NCBI GenBank assembly: GCA_965226855.1
Contig: CBDDEE010000028.1
Coordinates: forward strand, 62,001 to 126,000
Length of the DNA stretch: 64,000 bases
DNA from: JAUXJB01 sp965226855
GTDB taxonomy: Bacteria > Myxococcota_A > UBA9160 > SZUA-336
Reading direction: 5' to 3'
Part shown: positions 1 to 9,072 of the stretch, one piece after another
Layout: the number at the start of each line of letters is the position of its first letter
How positions within the stretch are numbered: position 1 is the stretch's first letter
Program-made: the position numbers and the translations under genes
The notes under the pieces: generated by a model
The model's database searches: none
The model's input: only the letters and a program-made list of their open reading frames with translations
Told to the model about the DNA's origin: nothing

Positions 1-1
1 G

Positions 2-1177
2 ATCCAGGTGACGCGTAGCCACCTGCACAAAGTCCCCGACGAGTACAAGCGCAAGCAGACCGTCGTGAACGGCGAGCGCTTCACGACGGAAGAGCTCGAG
101 CGCTGGGAGGGAGTCGTGCTCCGCTCGCGCGAGCGCGCAGCGGCCCTCGAGGCTCGCGTGCTGGCGGACGTGCGCGCAATCGTTCTCCGCGATGTCGAGC
201 GCGTGCGCCAGGTCGCGGACGCCATTGCCGAGCTCGACGTAGCGCAGTCTCTCGCGCAGGTGGCGCGTGAGGGCGACTACGTGCGGCCCGAGCTCGACGA
301 CTCCCTCGGCATCGAGATCGAGGGCGGTCGGCACCCGGTCGTCGAGCGCTTCACGCCAGACGGGTTCATTCCAAACGACGTCGTCCTCGAGCCGCGGCAT
401 GCCCGCGTCCTGATCCTGACGGGGCCCAACATGTCTGGGAAGTCGACCTTCCTGCGTCAGGTCGCGCTGATCACCCTGCTAGCCCAAATGGGCGCCTTCG
501 TTCCGGTGCGGCGTGCCCGCGTCGGGGTGGCGGATCGGATCTTCACGCGCGTCGGCGCCTCCGACTCGATCGTCACGGGGGAGAGCACCTTCATGATGGA
601 GATGCGCGAGACGGCCACGATTCTCGCTCAGGCCAGCCCCCGCAGTCTCGTGATACTAGACGAGATCGGCCGCGGCACGTCGACTTTCGATGGTCTTTCG
701 ATCGCCTGGGCCGTAGCGGAGTACCTGCACGATGCTCCGGGCTTGCGCTCCCGGGTGTTGTTCGCGACCCACTATCACGAGCTGGCGGACCTGGCGCACA
801 CGAAAGAAGCGGTGAAGACGTTTCATTTTGCGTGTGCGGAGCGAGACGGTGAGATCCTCTTCCTGAGGCGCATGGAGCCGGGTGCCGCCAGTCGCAGCTA
901 TGGGATCGAAGTGGCGCGTGTGGCAGGTCTCCCGCCAAAAGCGATCCACCGCGCGCGGGAGATCCTCGCGAATCTCGAAAGGGGAGAGTTTGACGATCGC
1001 GGCACACCGCGGCTGGCCCGCGAGGCGCGAGATGCGCCAGCCCAGCTCCAGCTCTTCTCGGGGGCTCCGGATCCGCTGCGGACTGCCCTCCGTTCGGTGG
1101 ACACAGACGAGATGACGCCGCTCGAAGCCCTCGTAGAGCTCGAGCGCCTGCGGCGACTCGCGGAGGAGGGCGAATGA
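2..1177 (+). CDS. mutS: DNA mismatch repair protein MutS, C-terminal part (5' end outside window)
   Basis: Recognises mismatched DNA and couples recognition to ATP binding in methyl-directed mismatch repair. The frame is open from base 2, so the gene begins upstream; the GTG at base 8 is internal. Visible are the end of the clamp/lever region and the whole ATPase domain: Walker A GPNMSGKST (about 420-446), the conserved ST-region GESTFMMEM (about 580-605), Walker B LVILDEIGRGTSTFDG (about 643-690) and the His switch FATHYHEL. The tail, about 391 residues from the window edge, ends in the usual low-complexity linker and a short C-terminal helix rich in Glu and Leu. It overlaps the next gene by 4 bases (ATGA), so the two are probably co-transcribed. 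Identity is secure; only the missing N-terminus limits it. Confidence 0.97.
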   Translation: MQVTRSHLHKVPDEYKRKQTVVNGERFTTEELERWEGVVLRSRERAAALEARVLADVRAIVLRDVERVRQVADAIAELDVAQSLAQVAREGDYVRPELDDSLGIEIEGGRHPVVERFTPDGFIPNDVVLEPRHARVLILTGPNMSGKSTFLRQVALITLLAQMGAFVPVRRARVGVADRIFTRVGASDSIVTGESTFMMEMRETATILAQASPRSLVILDEIGRGTSTFDGLSIAWAVAEYLHDAPGLRSRVLFATHYHELADLAHTKEAVKTFHFACAERDGEILFLRRMEPGAASRSYGIEVARVAGLPPKAIHRAREILANLERGEFDDRGTPRLAREARDAPAQLQLFSGAPDPLRTALRSVDTDEMTPLEALVELERLRRLAEEGE

Positions 1178-2307
1178 GCTCCGCCGCTCGTTTCGGTCTG
1201 CTCGCACTTCTGGCCGTCGCCTGTCTCGCCGCCGGAAATCGCCCGCCGGGACTCGGGGACGTCACCGACATCCGAGTCCACCCCCACGCCGGCTATACGC
1301 GCATCACGGTCGAGCTGTCCCGGCAGGTGCCATACCAGACCCACGAGATCGAGAACCCGCCCAGGCTCTACATCGACATCGAGGGCACGTGGCTCGGCAA
1401 GGAGCTGCGCGAGCCGCGTAGCGTACGGTCCACCGCGCCCGTGCGCCTCGTTCGCGGTGGCCAGAACACGCTCCGTCGAGCGCGCGTGGTGCTGGAGCTG
1501 TCCGGGGACGACAACGGCTACCGCACCTTCCAGCTCGAGAATCCTTTCCGCATCGTGACCGACGTCTACACGGGCGCCTCCCTCCCTCCTACCGTCGCAA
1601 CCGGGGAGGACTTCGACGAGCGGCCGGTGCGCCGCGTGGTGATCGACCCGGGACATGGCGGCAAGGACCCCGGCGCGACACGAGGCCGTCTGCGTGAGAA
1701 GGACGTGGTACTGCGCATCTCCAAGGAGCTGCGTACGCGCCTGAAGAAATACGGCTTCGAGGTGTACATGACCCGTGACTCGGACGTCTTTCTCCCGGTG
1801 GCGGCGCGACCAGCGCGGGCGAACCGCACACAGGCTGATCTTTTCATCTCGATACACGCCAACGCCTCGCCGAATCGGAGGACGCAGGGCGTGGAGACGT
1901 ACCTGCTCGACACCCGTTACGATCGCCAGACCGCGCGCGTAGCGGCACGCGAGAATGGCACCACGATCGCCAAGCTCAGCGACCTGGACCTGATAAAGGC
2001 GTCGCTGCGGCTCGGCTATACCGAACGCTACGCCGCGCGGCTTGCAGAAGACGTGCAGACGCGTCTGGTGAAGCGCCTGCGGAACGACCACCGCGCTACG
2101 GGAGATCTCGGCGTCAAGCGCGGTCCTTTCCTCGTGCTGTTTCAGGCGGACATGCCCGCGATTCTGGTGGAGGTGGGCTTCGTCACGAACAAGAGTGAGG
2201 CCAAGCGTCTCAAGACGCGGGCATTCGCTCGGGCCGTCGCGGATGGAATCGCTGGCGCGGTGGTCCGATACAGAGACCGACACGCTCGCATGGTGGCAGG
2301 GCGCTGA
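1174..2307 (+). CDS. N-acetylmuramoyl-L-alanine amidase (AMIN + Amidase_3, AmiC-like)
   Basis: Periplasmic zinc amidase that cleaves the amide bond between MurNAc and the stem peptide, typically during daughter-cell separation. The 377-residue product has a hydrophobic N-terminal export signal (about residues 1-22), then an AMIN domain (about 28-130) with the typical RITVELSR and PPRLYIDIEG stretches, then an Amidase_3 catalytic domain (about 150-370). Metal and catalytic motifs are visible: VVIDPGHGGKDPGA (first His), the Glu in LREKDVV, SIHANAS (second His) and VEVGFVTN. No LysM repeat follows. ATG overlaps the mutS stop by 4 bases and the next gene begins 2 bases after the stop. AmiA, AmiB and AmiC are not separable without a tree. 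Confidence 0.93.
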   Translation: MSSAARFGLLALLAVACLAAGNRPPGLGDVTDIRVHPHAGYTRITVELSRQVPYQTHEIENPPRLYIDIEGTWLGKELREPRSVRSTAPVRLVRGGQNTLRRARVVLELSGDDNGYRTFQLENPFRIVTDVYTGASLPPTVATGEDFDERPVRRVVIDPGHGGKDPGATRGRLREKDVVLRISKELRTRLKKYGFEVYMTRDSDVFLPVAARPARANRTQADLFISIHANASPNRRTQGVETYLLDTRYDRQTARVAARENGTTIAKLSDLDLIKASLRLGYTERYAARLAEDVQTRLVKRLRNDHRATGDLGVKRGPFLVLFQADMPAILVEVGFVTNKSEAKRLKTRAFARAVADGIAGAVVRYRDRHARMVAGR

Positions 2308-2309
2308 CC

Positions 2310-5018
2310 GTGCAGCCCGTTTGCGATGACTTCTTCGAGGCTGTGGCCCCGGTCCCGGAGACGACTTCTCTTCACCTGAATCCCTTCGTCCGCAGCTACC
2401 TCGACGCCGTTCGTACCTACCTACTCGAGCTCCACGACGACGGTGCCCCGGCGCGCCGCGTGAACGAGGAGCACGCAGACCTCGTCGATCGTCTGGTCCG
2501 CAAGCTGTTCCGCCTGGCTGAGGATCGCTACTTCGAGCACTTTCCGCGGCTCGACTTCCGTCTCTCCGTGATCGCTGTCGGCGGCTATGGCCGGCGCGAG
2601 CTCTCGCTGGGCTCCGACATCGACCTGCTCTTCATCTTCCCCGGCAAGATCAACCCGTACGTCGAGACGCTTACGGAGGTGATCACGCATCGCCTGTGGG
2701 ACGCGCGGCTCACCGTTGGTGTTGCGGCCCGCACCATCCAGGACTGCATGCGAGTCGGGCGCGAGGATCTGTCGACGCTGACGTCGTTTCTGGATGCCCG
2801 CTTCCTGATCGGCGATCCGGGGCTCCACGCGGAGCTGGAGCGCGAGGTCCGCGACCACCTGAAGAAGCACGCGACAAGCTTCGTCGATGGCAAGCTCGAA
2901 GAGATGCGAAAGAGACACGAGCGCTTCGGCGAATCCGTCTACCTGTTGCAGCCGAACCTCCGCGAGAGCGTTGGAGCTCTCCGCGACTTCCACACCGCCA
3001 TGTGGATGGCGCGCGTGTCCCAGTGGGAGGTCCGGCGGCCGGAGCACCTGCTCCTGCACAGCTTCCTCGACGCCGAGGAGCTCGAGGAGCTGCTTGGAGC
3101 ACTCGACTTCTTGTGGCGCGCGCGCAACGAGCTCCACCGGAGCGGTCGGAAGGACGACAGGCTCCACTTCGCTGCGCAGGAGCCCCTGGCAGAGCATCTC
3201 GGCTACGAGGGTGAAGATGGCGCCTTCCCGATCGAAGAGCTCATGCGCTCCTACTACATCCACGCGCGCAGCGTGGCGCGCCTGAGCCGTCGCGTGATCG
3301 ACGACGCGCGCAATTCCGAACGTCTGCGCCGCACCTCCACCCAGCGTGGCTCTCACGCGCTCGCCGAAGGCTTTGCGCTCGTCGACGGCCGTCTGGAGAT
3401 CCCGAGTGCCTCCTTGCTCGAGGAGCGTCCGGTGCGCCTGCTCTCGGTGTTCGCGATCGCGCAGCACCACGATGTGGAGCTCTCCGCGCGCGCACAACGG
3501 CTCGTTCGCCAGCACCTGCAGCTGGTAGACGACGCGTTCCGAAAGGATCCCGAAGCCGCCACGCTGTTTCGTCAGCTGCTGCAGTCTCCGACGCGCGTCT
3601 ACCGGACGCTCGCGGTCATGGACGAGCTGGGTCTGCTCGGAGCTTACCTGCCAGAGTTCGGTCGGCTCGGGGGCTTGTGGCAGCAGGACATGTACCACAC
3701 GTACACGGTCGATGTGCACTCGCTCTTTCTCATCGAGCAGCTTCGACGCCTTCGCAAGGGGGACATGCGCGAAGAGCTCCCGTTTCCGACGGCTCTCGTC
3801 CGCGAGGTTGAGGCGCCGGAGATCATCTACCTGGGCTGCATGATCCACGACATCGGCAAGGGACTTGGCGGTGGACACTCCGAAAGGGGCGCGGCGATGG
3901 TCCCCGGCATTGCCCAGCGTCTCGGCTTGAGCGAAGACGAGCAGGACAGGGTGGAGTTCATCGTTCGCGAGCACCTGACGATGAGCGAGATGGCAGAGCG
4001 CCGCGACGTCCACGACTCTCGCGTCATCCTCAATCTGGCGAACCTGTGCGGAAGCCGCGAGCGGCTGCGCAGCCTCTACCTGGTGACGATCGCGGACATC
4101 CGCAGCGTTTCCCCCGAAGCCTGGACCGCCTGGAAGGGAAACCTGCTGGAGGCGCTCTACCGCAACGCTGCGGAGTGGCTAGAAGCCGGCGGCGAGGGGC
4201 CCGACGCCACCCGCGCTTATCTCGAGCGCGCTATGCGGCGCGCGGACGAGGCACGGCGGCACTTGGCGGATCGGCTGGTGAAGGGCGGCGCGAGTCGTCC
4301 GAGCGTCGAGAGCTTCCTCGACGTGGTCCCGCCACGCTTCTTTCTCGACCATAGTCCGAGCCAGCTGCTGTCGCAGCTGGGCTCTGCTCTGGCGTTTGTC
4401 GCTTCCGACGACCTCGTCGGGGTGTACCCCTTCCACCCCGATCACGACGAGCCGGAGTTCTGGGGCATCTGTGTGATTGCGCGCGATCGCCCGGGACTGT
4501 TTTCGCAGGTGACGGGCGTGCTCACGGCCTGCGGGCACAACATCCTGGCCGCGCACGTCTACACGACGCGCAGCGGGCTTGCGATCGAGATCTACCAGCT
4601 GGACCCGATCGCCGGCGGCGCGGAGGAAGAGGAGCTCGAGGTGGAACGGATCCAGACGCGGCTCCACGGGCTGCTCTCCGGCGTCCGAGACGTTGGCACC
4701 CACACGGCACGACCCAGCGCGCGGCGCCCCCGTAGTCTGAGGGCGCCGCCGCCGAGCGTTCGCATCGCGAACCAGGACTCGGACTTCTACACGATCATCG
4801 ACGTGTCCACGAACGACCGCCCCGCACTCCTCTTCGACATCACGCGCAGCCTCTCGGACCTCGGTCTGGAGATCGTCATGTCCCGGGCGGCCATCCGAGC
4901 GAACCGCGTCACGGACACCTTCTACATCACCGACGCCGGCCACAAGGTCACCGATCCCGAGCGCCAGCAAGAGATCGAAGCCAGCGTCCTCCAAGCCATC
5001 CAGGCGGGCCGCGTCTAG
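2310..5018 (+). CDS. glnD: [Protein-PII] uridylyltransferase / uridylyl-removing enzyme
   Basis: Bifunctional nitrogen sensor that uridylylates PII proteins when glutamine is low and de-uridylylates them when it is high. At 902 residues it has the normal GlnD length and domain order: nucleotidyltransferase domain with GGYGRRELSLGSDIDLLF (about residues 92-109), GlnD-type helical linker, HD hydrolase domain with HDIGKGLGGGHSERG (about 513-527), and two C-terminal ACT domains (about 722-790 and 828-895) that bind glutamine. The start is GTG at 2310, 2 bases after the amidase stop. No glnB or glnE lies nearby. It ends in TAG, showing that TAG is a normal stop in this genome. Confidence 0.96.
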   Translation: MQPVCDDFFEAVAPVPETTSLHLNPFVRSYLDAVRTYLLELHDDGAPARRVNEEHADLVDRLVRKLFRLAEDRYFEHFPRLDFRLSVIAVGGYGRRELSLGSDIDLLFIFPGKINPYVETLTEVITHRLWDARLTVGVAARTIQDCMRVGREDLSTLTSFLDARFLIGDPGLHAELEREVRDHLKKHATSFVDGKLEEMRKRHERFGESVYLLQPNLRESVGALRDFHTAMWMARVSQWEVRRPEHLLLHSFLDAEELEELLGALDFLWRARNELHRSGRKDDRLHFAAQEPLAEHLGYEGEDGAFPIEELMRSYYIHARSVARLSRRVIDDARNSERLRRTSTQRGSHALAEGFALVDGRLEIPSASLLEERPVRLLSVFAIAQHHDVELSARAQRLVRQHLQLVDDAFRKDPEAATLFRQLLQSPTRVYRTLAVMDELGLLGAYLPEFGRLGGLWQQDMYHTYTVDVHSLFLIEQLRRLRKGDMREELPFPTALVREVEAPEIIYLGCMIHDIGKGLGGGHSERGAAMVPGIAQRLGLSEDEQDRVEFIVREHLTMSEMAERRDVHDSRVILNLANLCGSRERLRSLYLVTIADIRSVSPEAWTAWKGNLLEALYRNAAEWLEAGGEGPDATRAYLERAMRRADEARRHLADRLVKGGASRPSVESFLDVVPPRFFLDHSPSQLLSQLGSALAFVASDDLVGVYPFHPDHDEPEFWGICVIARDRPGLFSQVTGVLTACGHNILAAHVYTTRSGLAIEIYQLDPIAGGAEEEELEVERIQTRLHGLLSGVRDVGTHTARPSARRPRSLRAPPPSVRIANQDSDFYTIIDVSTNDRPALLFDITRSLSDLGLEIVMSRAAIRANRVTDTFYITDAGHKVTDPERQQEIEASVLQAIQAGRV

Positions 5019-5045
5019 CCTGTCCTCCTTTTCGATCCTGGAAAT

Positions 5046-5828
5046 CTAGCGGCCGGTGAACTTTGCTTCGCGGCGTTCGAGGAATGAGGCGACGCCTTCC
5101 CTGTGGTCGTCGGAGCCGAAGCACTCCTGGAGTGCGGTGGCGTGGTGGCCGAGGTGCTCGTCCAGTCCGCGCTCCATCCCAGCATAGAGCAGGTCCTTGA
5201 TGCGGCGCTGCGAGAAGGGCGAGCCTTGGAGGAAGCGACTCGCCTCCGCTCGCGCCGCGTTCGCAAGCTCCTCGGGCGGGACGACGCGGGAGACGTAGCC
5301 CAGAGCCAGCGCTTCCTCCGCCGAGAGAAAGTCGCCCGAGTAGAGCAGGCGTAGCGCAGCGGTCGGACCGATCAAGCGGGGCAGCAGCCAGGTTCCCGCT
5401 CCGGTGTCCGGGACGAGCCCACGATGCACGAAGTTCCAGGCAAAGCGCGCCCGCGTCGACGCGATGCGTACGTCGCACTGACTCGTGAACTCGGCGCCCA
5501 TGCCGACGGCCGCGCCGTCTACCGCCGCAATGACGGGCTTGGGGCACTGCACGAGCGGCCACCACTTGCGACTCGCCGGTGAGCTGCCACGCTCCCCCCG
5601 CTGGTTGCCCGGACGTCGAGCCAGGTCCGACAGGTCCGTGCCCGCGCAGAACGACCCACCGCTCCCGGTCACGATCACGGCGCGTGCCGCCTCGTCTCCT
5701 CCGGCACGCTCGACCGCTTCAAGGAAGCCGTCGAGCATGGCATATGTCATGGCGTTGCGCTTCTCTGGCCGGTTGATGGTGATGAGGGCGACCTCGGCTT
5801 CCACCTCGTACAGAATCGTGTCGCTCAC
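5046..5828 (-). CDS. Enoyl-CoA hydratase/isomerase (crotonase family)
   Basis: A crotonase-fold enzyme acting on acyl-CoA thioesters, probably in fatty acid or aromatic acid beta-oxidation. The GTG start at 5828 gives 260 residues, the family norm, and has GGAG about 8 bases upstream; the longer open frame reaching 6110 has no family similarity. The oxyanion-hole segments FCAGTDLSDLA and DGAAVGMGAEFTSQCDVRIA are clear, as is the GLVPDTGAGTWLLPRLIG region where the catalytic acid lies. Here the proline is followed by Asp-Thr-Gly rather than the classical Gly-Ala-Gly, as in hydratase/isomerase subgroups. It is convergent with glnD. The exact substrate cannot be told. Confidence 0.9.
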   Translation of the reverse strand: MSDTILYEVEAEVALITINRPEKRNAMTYAMLDGFLEAVERAGGDEAARAVIVTGSGGSFCAGTDLSDLARRPGNQRGERGSSPASRKWWPLVQCPKPVIAAVDGAAVGMGAEFTSQCDVRIASTRARFAWNFVHRGLVPDTGAGTWLLPRLIGPTAALRLLYSGDFLSAEEALALGYVSRVVPPEELANAARAEASRFLQGSPFSQRRIKDLLYAGMERGLDEHLGHHATALQECFGSDDHREGVASFLERREAKFTGR

Positions 5829-5945
5829 AATAAGGTGCTCCTCGTGCCGTGCGACGGCGCTCTCCGCCAGCAGCATACACAAGGGTAGAGAGCGGGTGGC
5901 GAGGGCCGGTCGGGCGGTGATACACATTCGCGCTGGGGGTTTTCT

Positions 5946-6839
5946 GTGAGGCTCGACGCTGCGATCGATGCGTTCCTGGCTCATTTGGCCGTGGAGCGCG
6001 GCTTGTCGCCAGCCACCGTGGAGGCCTACGGGCGCGACCTCGCGAGCTTTGCGGACAGCGTCGGCGGGGGCGTGATCGAAAGTGTCAGCGCGTCCTCGCT
6101 GCGCGGCCATCTCGACGCCCTCGAGGCTCGTGGCTGCGCTGCGTCAACGCGGTCCCGGGCTCTCTCGGCCATCTCTGGGCTGTTCGCCTACCTGCGCAGC
6201 GAGGGCCGGCTCGACACGGATCCGCTCGGGGACGTGTCGCGACCGAAACGCGCGCGCAGGGTCCCGAAGGTCCTGAGCCTCGCAGAAGTCACCGCTCTCG
6301 TGGAAGTGCCCGATGAGTCCTCGCTCGGTATCCGGGATCGAGCGATACTCGAGGTGCTCTACGCGGCGGGCCTCAGAGTATCGGAGCTCACGTCGCTCCG
6401 GCTCGCCGATCTTCATCTCGACTCGCACTGCTGCACGGTGCAGGGGAAGGGCCGCCGCGAGCGACTTGCGCTGCTCGGCGAGCCCGCCGTCAGCTGGCTC
6501 TCACGCTACCTAGAGGAAGTGCGTCCACGCTGGGTGCGGGGAACTGGACCACCGGAGGTGTTCGTCTCACGGCGCCGAGCTGCGCTCACGCGCCAGGCGG
6601 TCTGGTACCGTATTCGCCACTACGGGCAGCTGCTCGGTATCGCTCACAAGCTGACGCCCCATGTCTTGCGGCATTCGTTTGCCACCCACCTGCTGGAGGG
6701 CGGCGCCGACCTGCGCTCGGTGCAGGAGATGCTGGGTCACGCGGATATTGGGACGACGGAGATCTACACGCATGTCAGCCGGGCGCGCCTCCGCGAGCTG
6801 GTGGAGCGCCGCCATCCTCGCGGCGGCTCCAGCCAATGA
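5946..6839 (+). CDS. Tyrosine recombinase XerC/XerD
   Basis: Site-specific recombinase that resolves chromosome dimers at dif during division. The 297-residue length and two-domain layout match Xer proteins: an N-terminal SAM-like core-binding domain (about 1-85) and a C-terminal catalytic domain. Catalytic residues are in place: Arg in AAGLRVSEL, Lys in VQGKGRRERL, His-x-x-Arg in HVLRHSFATHLLEGG, the second His in LGHADIGTTEIYTH and the Tyr nucleophile just after it. The start is GTG at 5946. It overlaps the next gene by 4 bases. Whether it is XerC, XerD or a single XerH-like enzyme is undecided, and no attached integrase-type context exists. Confidence 0.93.
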   Translation: MRLDAAIDAFLAHLAVERGLSPATVEAYGRDLASFADSVGGGVIESVSASSLRGHLDALEARGCAASTRSRALSAISGLFAYLRSEGRLDTDPLGDVSRPKRARRVPKVLSLAEVTALVEVPDESSLGIRDRAILEVLYAAGLRVSELTSLRLADLHLDSHCCTVQGKGRRERLALLGEPAVSWLSRYLEEVRPRWVRGTGPPEVFVSRRRAALTRQAVWYRIRHYGQLLGIAHKLTPHVLRHSFATHLLEGGADLRSVQEMLGHADIGTTEIYTHVSRARLRELVERRHPRGGSSQ

Positions 6840-8119
6840 AGGAGCTGCGCGCCGCGCCTCTGCGGCGACTCCTCTTCCGCGCGCTGGGAACCCGGGGCGA
6901 CCCATTGCGCATCGTGGTGGAGGAGTCGCGGCGCCTGGGTGTGCGCGTGTTCCTGGTGGGGGGGCCTGTTCGCGATCTGCTGCTCGACCTGCCCGTACAG
7001 GACGTGGATGTGCTGCTGTCGGACCGCCTGGAGCAGATCGCCGATGCGTGCGCCCAACGCCTCTCGGCCCGCGTCCGGCACCACTCCCGCTTTCTGACCG
7101 CCACGCTCCAGGGGCCCGACTTCAGAATCGATCTCTCCCGAGCCCGCACCGAGGTCTACAGGAGTCCCGGGGCTCTGCCAAGAGTGCGCCCCGCGGAGCT
7201 CGAGGAGGACTTCGCGCGGCGAGACTTCACCGTGAACGCGATGGCACTGCCTCTCGACGCACGTTCCGGAGGCGCACTCCTCGACATCCATGCTGGTCTG
7301 GCCGATCTCGACGCCCGCCGCCTACGCGTGCTGCACCAGGCGAGCTTCAAGGACGACCCGACCCGCCTGTATAGGGCTGCGCGCTACGCCGCGCGTCTGA
7401 GCTTTCTTCTCGACCGGGAGACCGCGGCCCTCGCGCGGAGCGCCGTGCGACACGGCTCGGTCGCCGCGCTCTCGACTGCCCGTGTCCTTCACGAGCTCGA
7501 GCGCCTGCTGGACGAGAGGGCCAGCGCGAAGGCGCTCGTACAAACGCAACGCCTCGGGCTTCTCGAGGCCGTCGTGCCTGGCTGGGAGCTCGCCGGCGCC
7601 GGCAGCCGCGCGCTGCGCCGCCTCGATCGCGTGAAGGATCGCCCCCCGTGGTCCGAGGCCGCAGTGGACCGAGTGGTCCGAGCGTGCGGCCTGCGCCTCC
7701 TGCTGATCGGGCAGACGAAGACACTTCGCTCGCGCGTGCTCGAGCGCCTCGGGATTGTGGGAGGCGCGGCTCAGCGGATCGAACAGGACCTCGCGGCGCA
7801 GCCGAGCTTGCTGCGCGCTCTCGCCCGGGCGCACAGCCCCGGCCGGATCGACGCGACACTGTCCGGTATCGGGGAGCCAGCCCTCCTGATGCTCTTCTGC
7901 AGCGTGCCGAGCGCGAGCCAGCGGCGCGTTGTGCGCTACGCTCGCAGCCTGCGCCACGTGCGGGGCGCCTTTGATGGCCACCGCGTGCGCGCCCTGGGGG
8001 CTCGGGGCCCGCTCGTCGGCAAGCTGCTGCGGGCAGCGAGACGACGCACGCTCGACGGCCATACCGTGGGCGAGGCCTGGGCTCGCCGTTGGTTGGCTCG
8101 TCAGCGACAGATTGGGTAG
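6836..8119 (+). CDS. tRNA nucleotidyltransferase / poly(A) polymerase family protein
   Basis: Class II nucleotidyltransferase that adds CCA (or A) to RNA 3' ends. The head domain has the signature FLVGGPVRDLLLD followed by the catalytic aspartates QDVDVLL (about residues 40-62), then ARRDFTVNAMALPL (about 127-140) and DDPTRLYRAARYAARLSF (about 177-194), as in bacterial CCA-adding enzymes and PcnB. The 427-residue length and absence of an HD domain fit a compact CCA or A-adding enzyme; CC- and A-adding forms cannot be distinguished by eye. The tRNA-Val in this window already encodes CCA, so the enzyme would serve repair or other tRNAs. It starts inside the recombinase stop (ATGA). Confidence 0.9.
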   Translation: MKELRAAPLRRLLFRALGTRGDPLRIVVEESRRLGVRVFLVGGPVRDLLLDLPVQDVDVLLSDRLEQIADACAQRLSARVRHHSRFLTATLQGPDFRIDLSRARTEVYRSPGALPRVRPAELEEDFARRDFTVNAMALPLDARSGGALLDIHAGLADLDARRLRVLHQASFKDDPTRLYRAARYAARLSFLLDRETAALARSAVRHGSVAALSTARVLHELERLLDERASAKALVQTQRLGLLEAVVPGWELAGAGSRALRRLDRVKDRPPWSEAAVDRVVRACGLRLLLIGQTKTLRSRVLERLGIVGGAAQRIEQDLAAQPSLLRALARAHSPGRIDATLSGIGEPALLMLFCSVPSASQRRVVRYARSLRHVRGAFDGHRVRALGARGPLVGKLLRAARRRTLDGHTVGEAWARRWLARQRQIG

Positions 8120-8151
8120 TCTGCCGCCGACGTAGCCCCGTTTGGTCTAGT

Positions 8152-9063
8152 GTGATCAGAACTGCCGACAGCTCAGGCGAAGCCGTCTCTGCAGCTGGGC
8201 GCGGCTGCGCAGTCAACCTGCCCGCGTTCGAAGGGCCCCTCGATCTGCTGCTGCACTTGATCCGCAGCAACGAAGTCGACATTGCCGATATCCCGATCGC
8301 GCTGATCTCGGAGCAGTATCTCGAATACCTCGAGCTAATGCGCGAGCTCGACATCAACCTGGCCGCCGACTACCTCCTGATGGCCGCTACGCTCGCGCAC
8401 ATCAAGTCGCGCATGCTCCTGCCGCCGACTCCGGGGGACGAGGACGAGGAAGAAGGCGGCGATCCAAGAGCGGAGCTGGCGAGACGGCTGGCCGAGTACG
8501 CTGTCTTCAAGCAGGTAGCCACCGAATTCGATCGGCGTCCGCTTCTGGGGCGGGACGTCTTCACGTCTCTGGGAGACGTCGCGGGGCTCCAGCAGGTGGA
8601 GCCGCGCCTGCATGTCAGCCTGTTTGCTCTCGTGGAGGCCATGCGCCGCGTACTGGAGAATCTCCCCGAAGAGGAGCAACCTCATCAGGTCGCGCTGGAG
8701 CGGATCACGTTGCGGGAGCGGATGGTCGCGATCATGGATCAGCTCCGCACCTGCGCGACGGATTCCGTGCACTTTGAAGACCTGCTGCACGACGCCGAGC
8801 TCACGCGACACAGGATTGTGATGACCTTCCTCGCAATCCTCGAGCTGGCAAAGATACAGGCGTTGCAGCTGTTCCAGAACGTCGGTGCGGGCGGCATGCC
8901 CACCGGTCCCGTGCGGGTGCGCACGGCCGTTGATACCGCGCCAGACGCGAGCCAGATCGAGGCAGCCGGCGAAGAGGTCGAACGCGCCTGGGCCGCCGAT
9001 AGGGAGAGGGCCCGCAAAGGGGCCTCGACGGGAGGGTCCCCCGTGGAGTCTGAGGAAGAGTAG
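8152..9063 (+). CDS. scpA: Segregation and condensation protein A
   Basis: Kleisin subunit of the SMC-ScpAB condensin, which bridges the two SMC heads and organises the chromosome. The hallmark N-terminal helix LPAFEGPLDLLLHLIRS is followed by DIADIPIALISEQYLEYLEL and the C-terminal winged-helix HIVMTFLAILELAK-type segment (RHRIVMTFLAILELAKIQAL here). I place the start at the GTG at 8152, after the upstream gene's stop; the frame is open back to 8089, but that would overlap the nucleotidyltransferase and add about 20 residues unlike the family. An acidic EDEEEG linker and a Glu-rich tail are normal. scpB follows after 9 bases. Confidence 0.93.
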   Translation: MIRTADSSGEAVSAAGRGCAVNLPAFEGPLDLLLHLIRSNEVDIADIPIALISEQYLEYLELMRELDINLAADYLLMAATLAHIKSRMLLPPTPGDEDEEEGGDPRAELARRLAEYAVFKQVATEFDRRPLLGRDVFTSLGDVAGLQQVEPRLHVSLFALVEAMRRVLENLPEEEQPHQVALERITLRERMVAIMDQLRTCATDSVHFEDLLHDAELTRHRIVMTFLAILELAKIQALQLFQNVGAGGMPTGPVRVRTAVDTAPDASQIEAAGEEVERAWAADRERARKGASTGGSPVESEEE

Positions 9064-9072
9064 GAGGGTCGC

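Noticed and set aside
2421..4013. 530-residue open frame antisense to glnD
   Set aside because: Lies wholly opposite a well-supported glnD; product has no recognisable motif. Long antisense frames are common in GC-rich genes.
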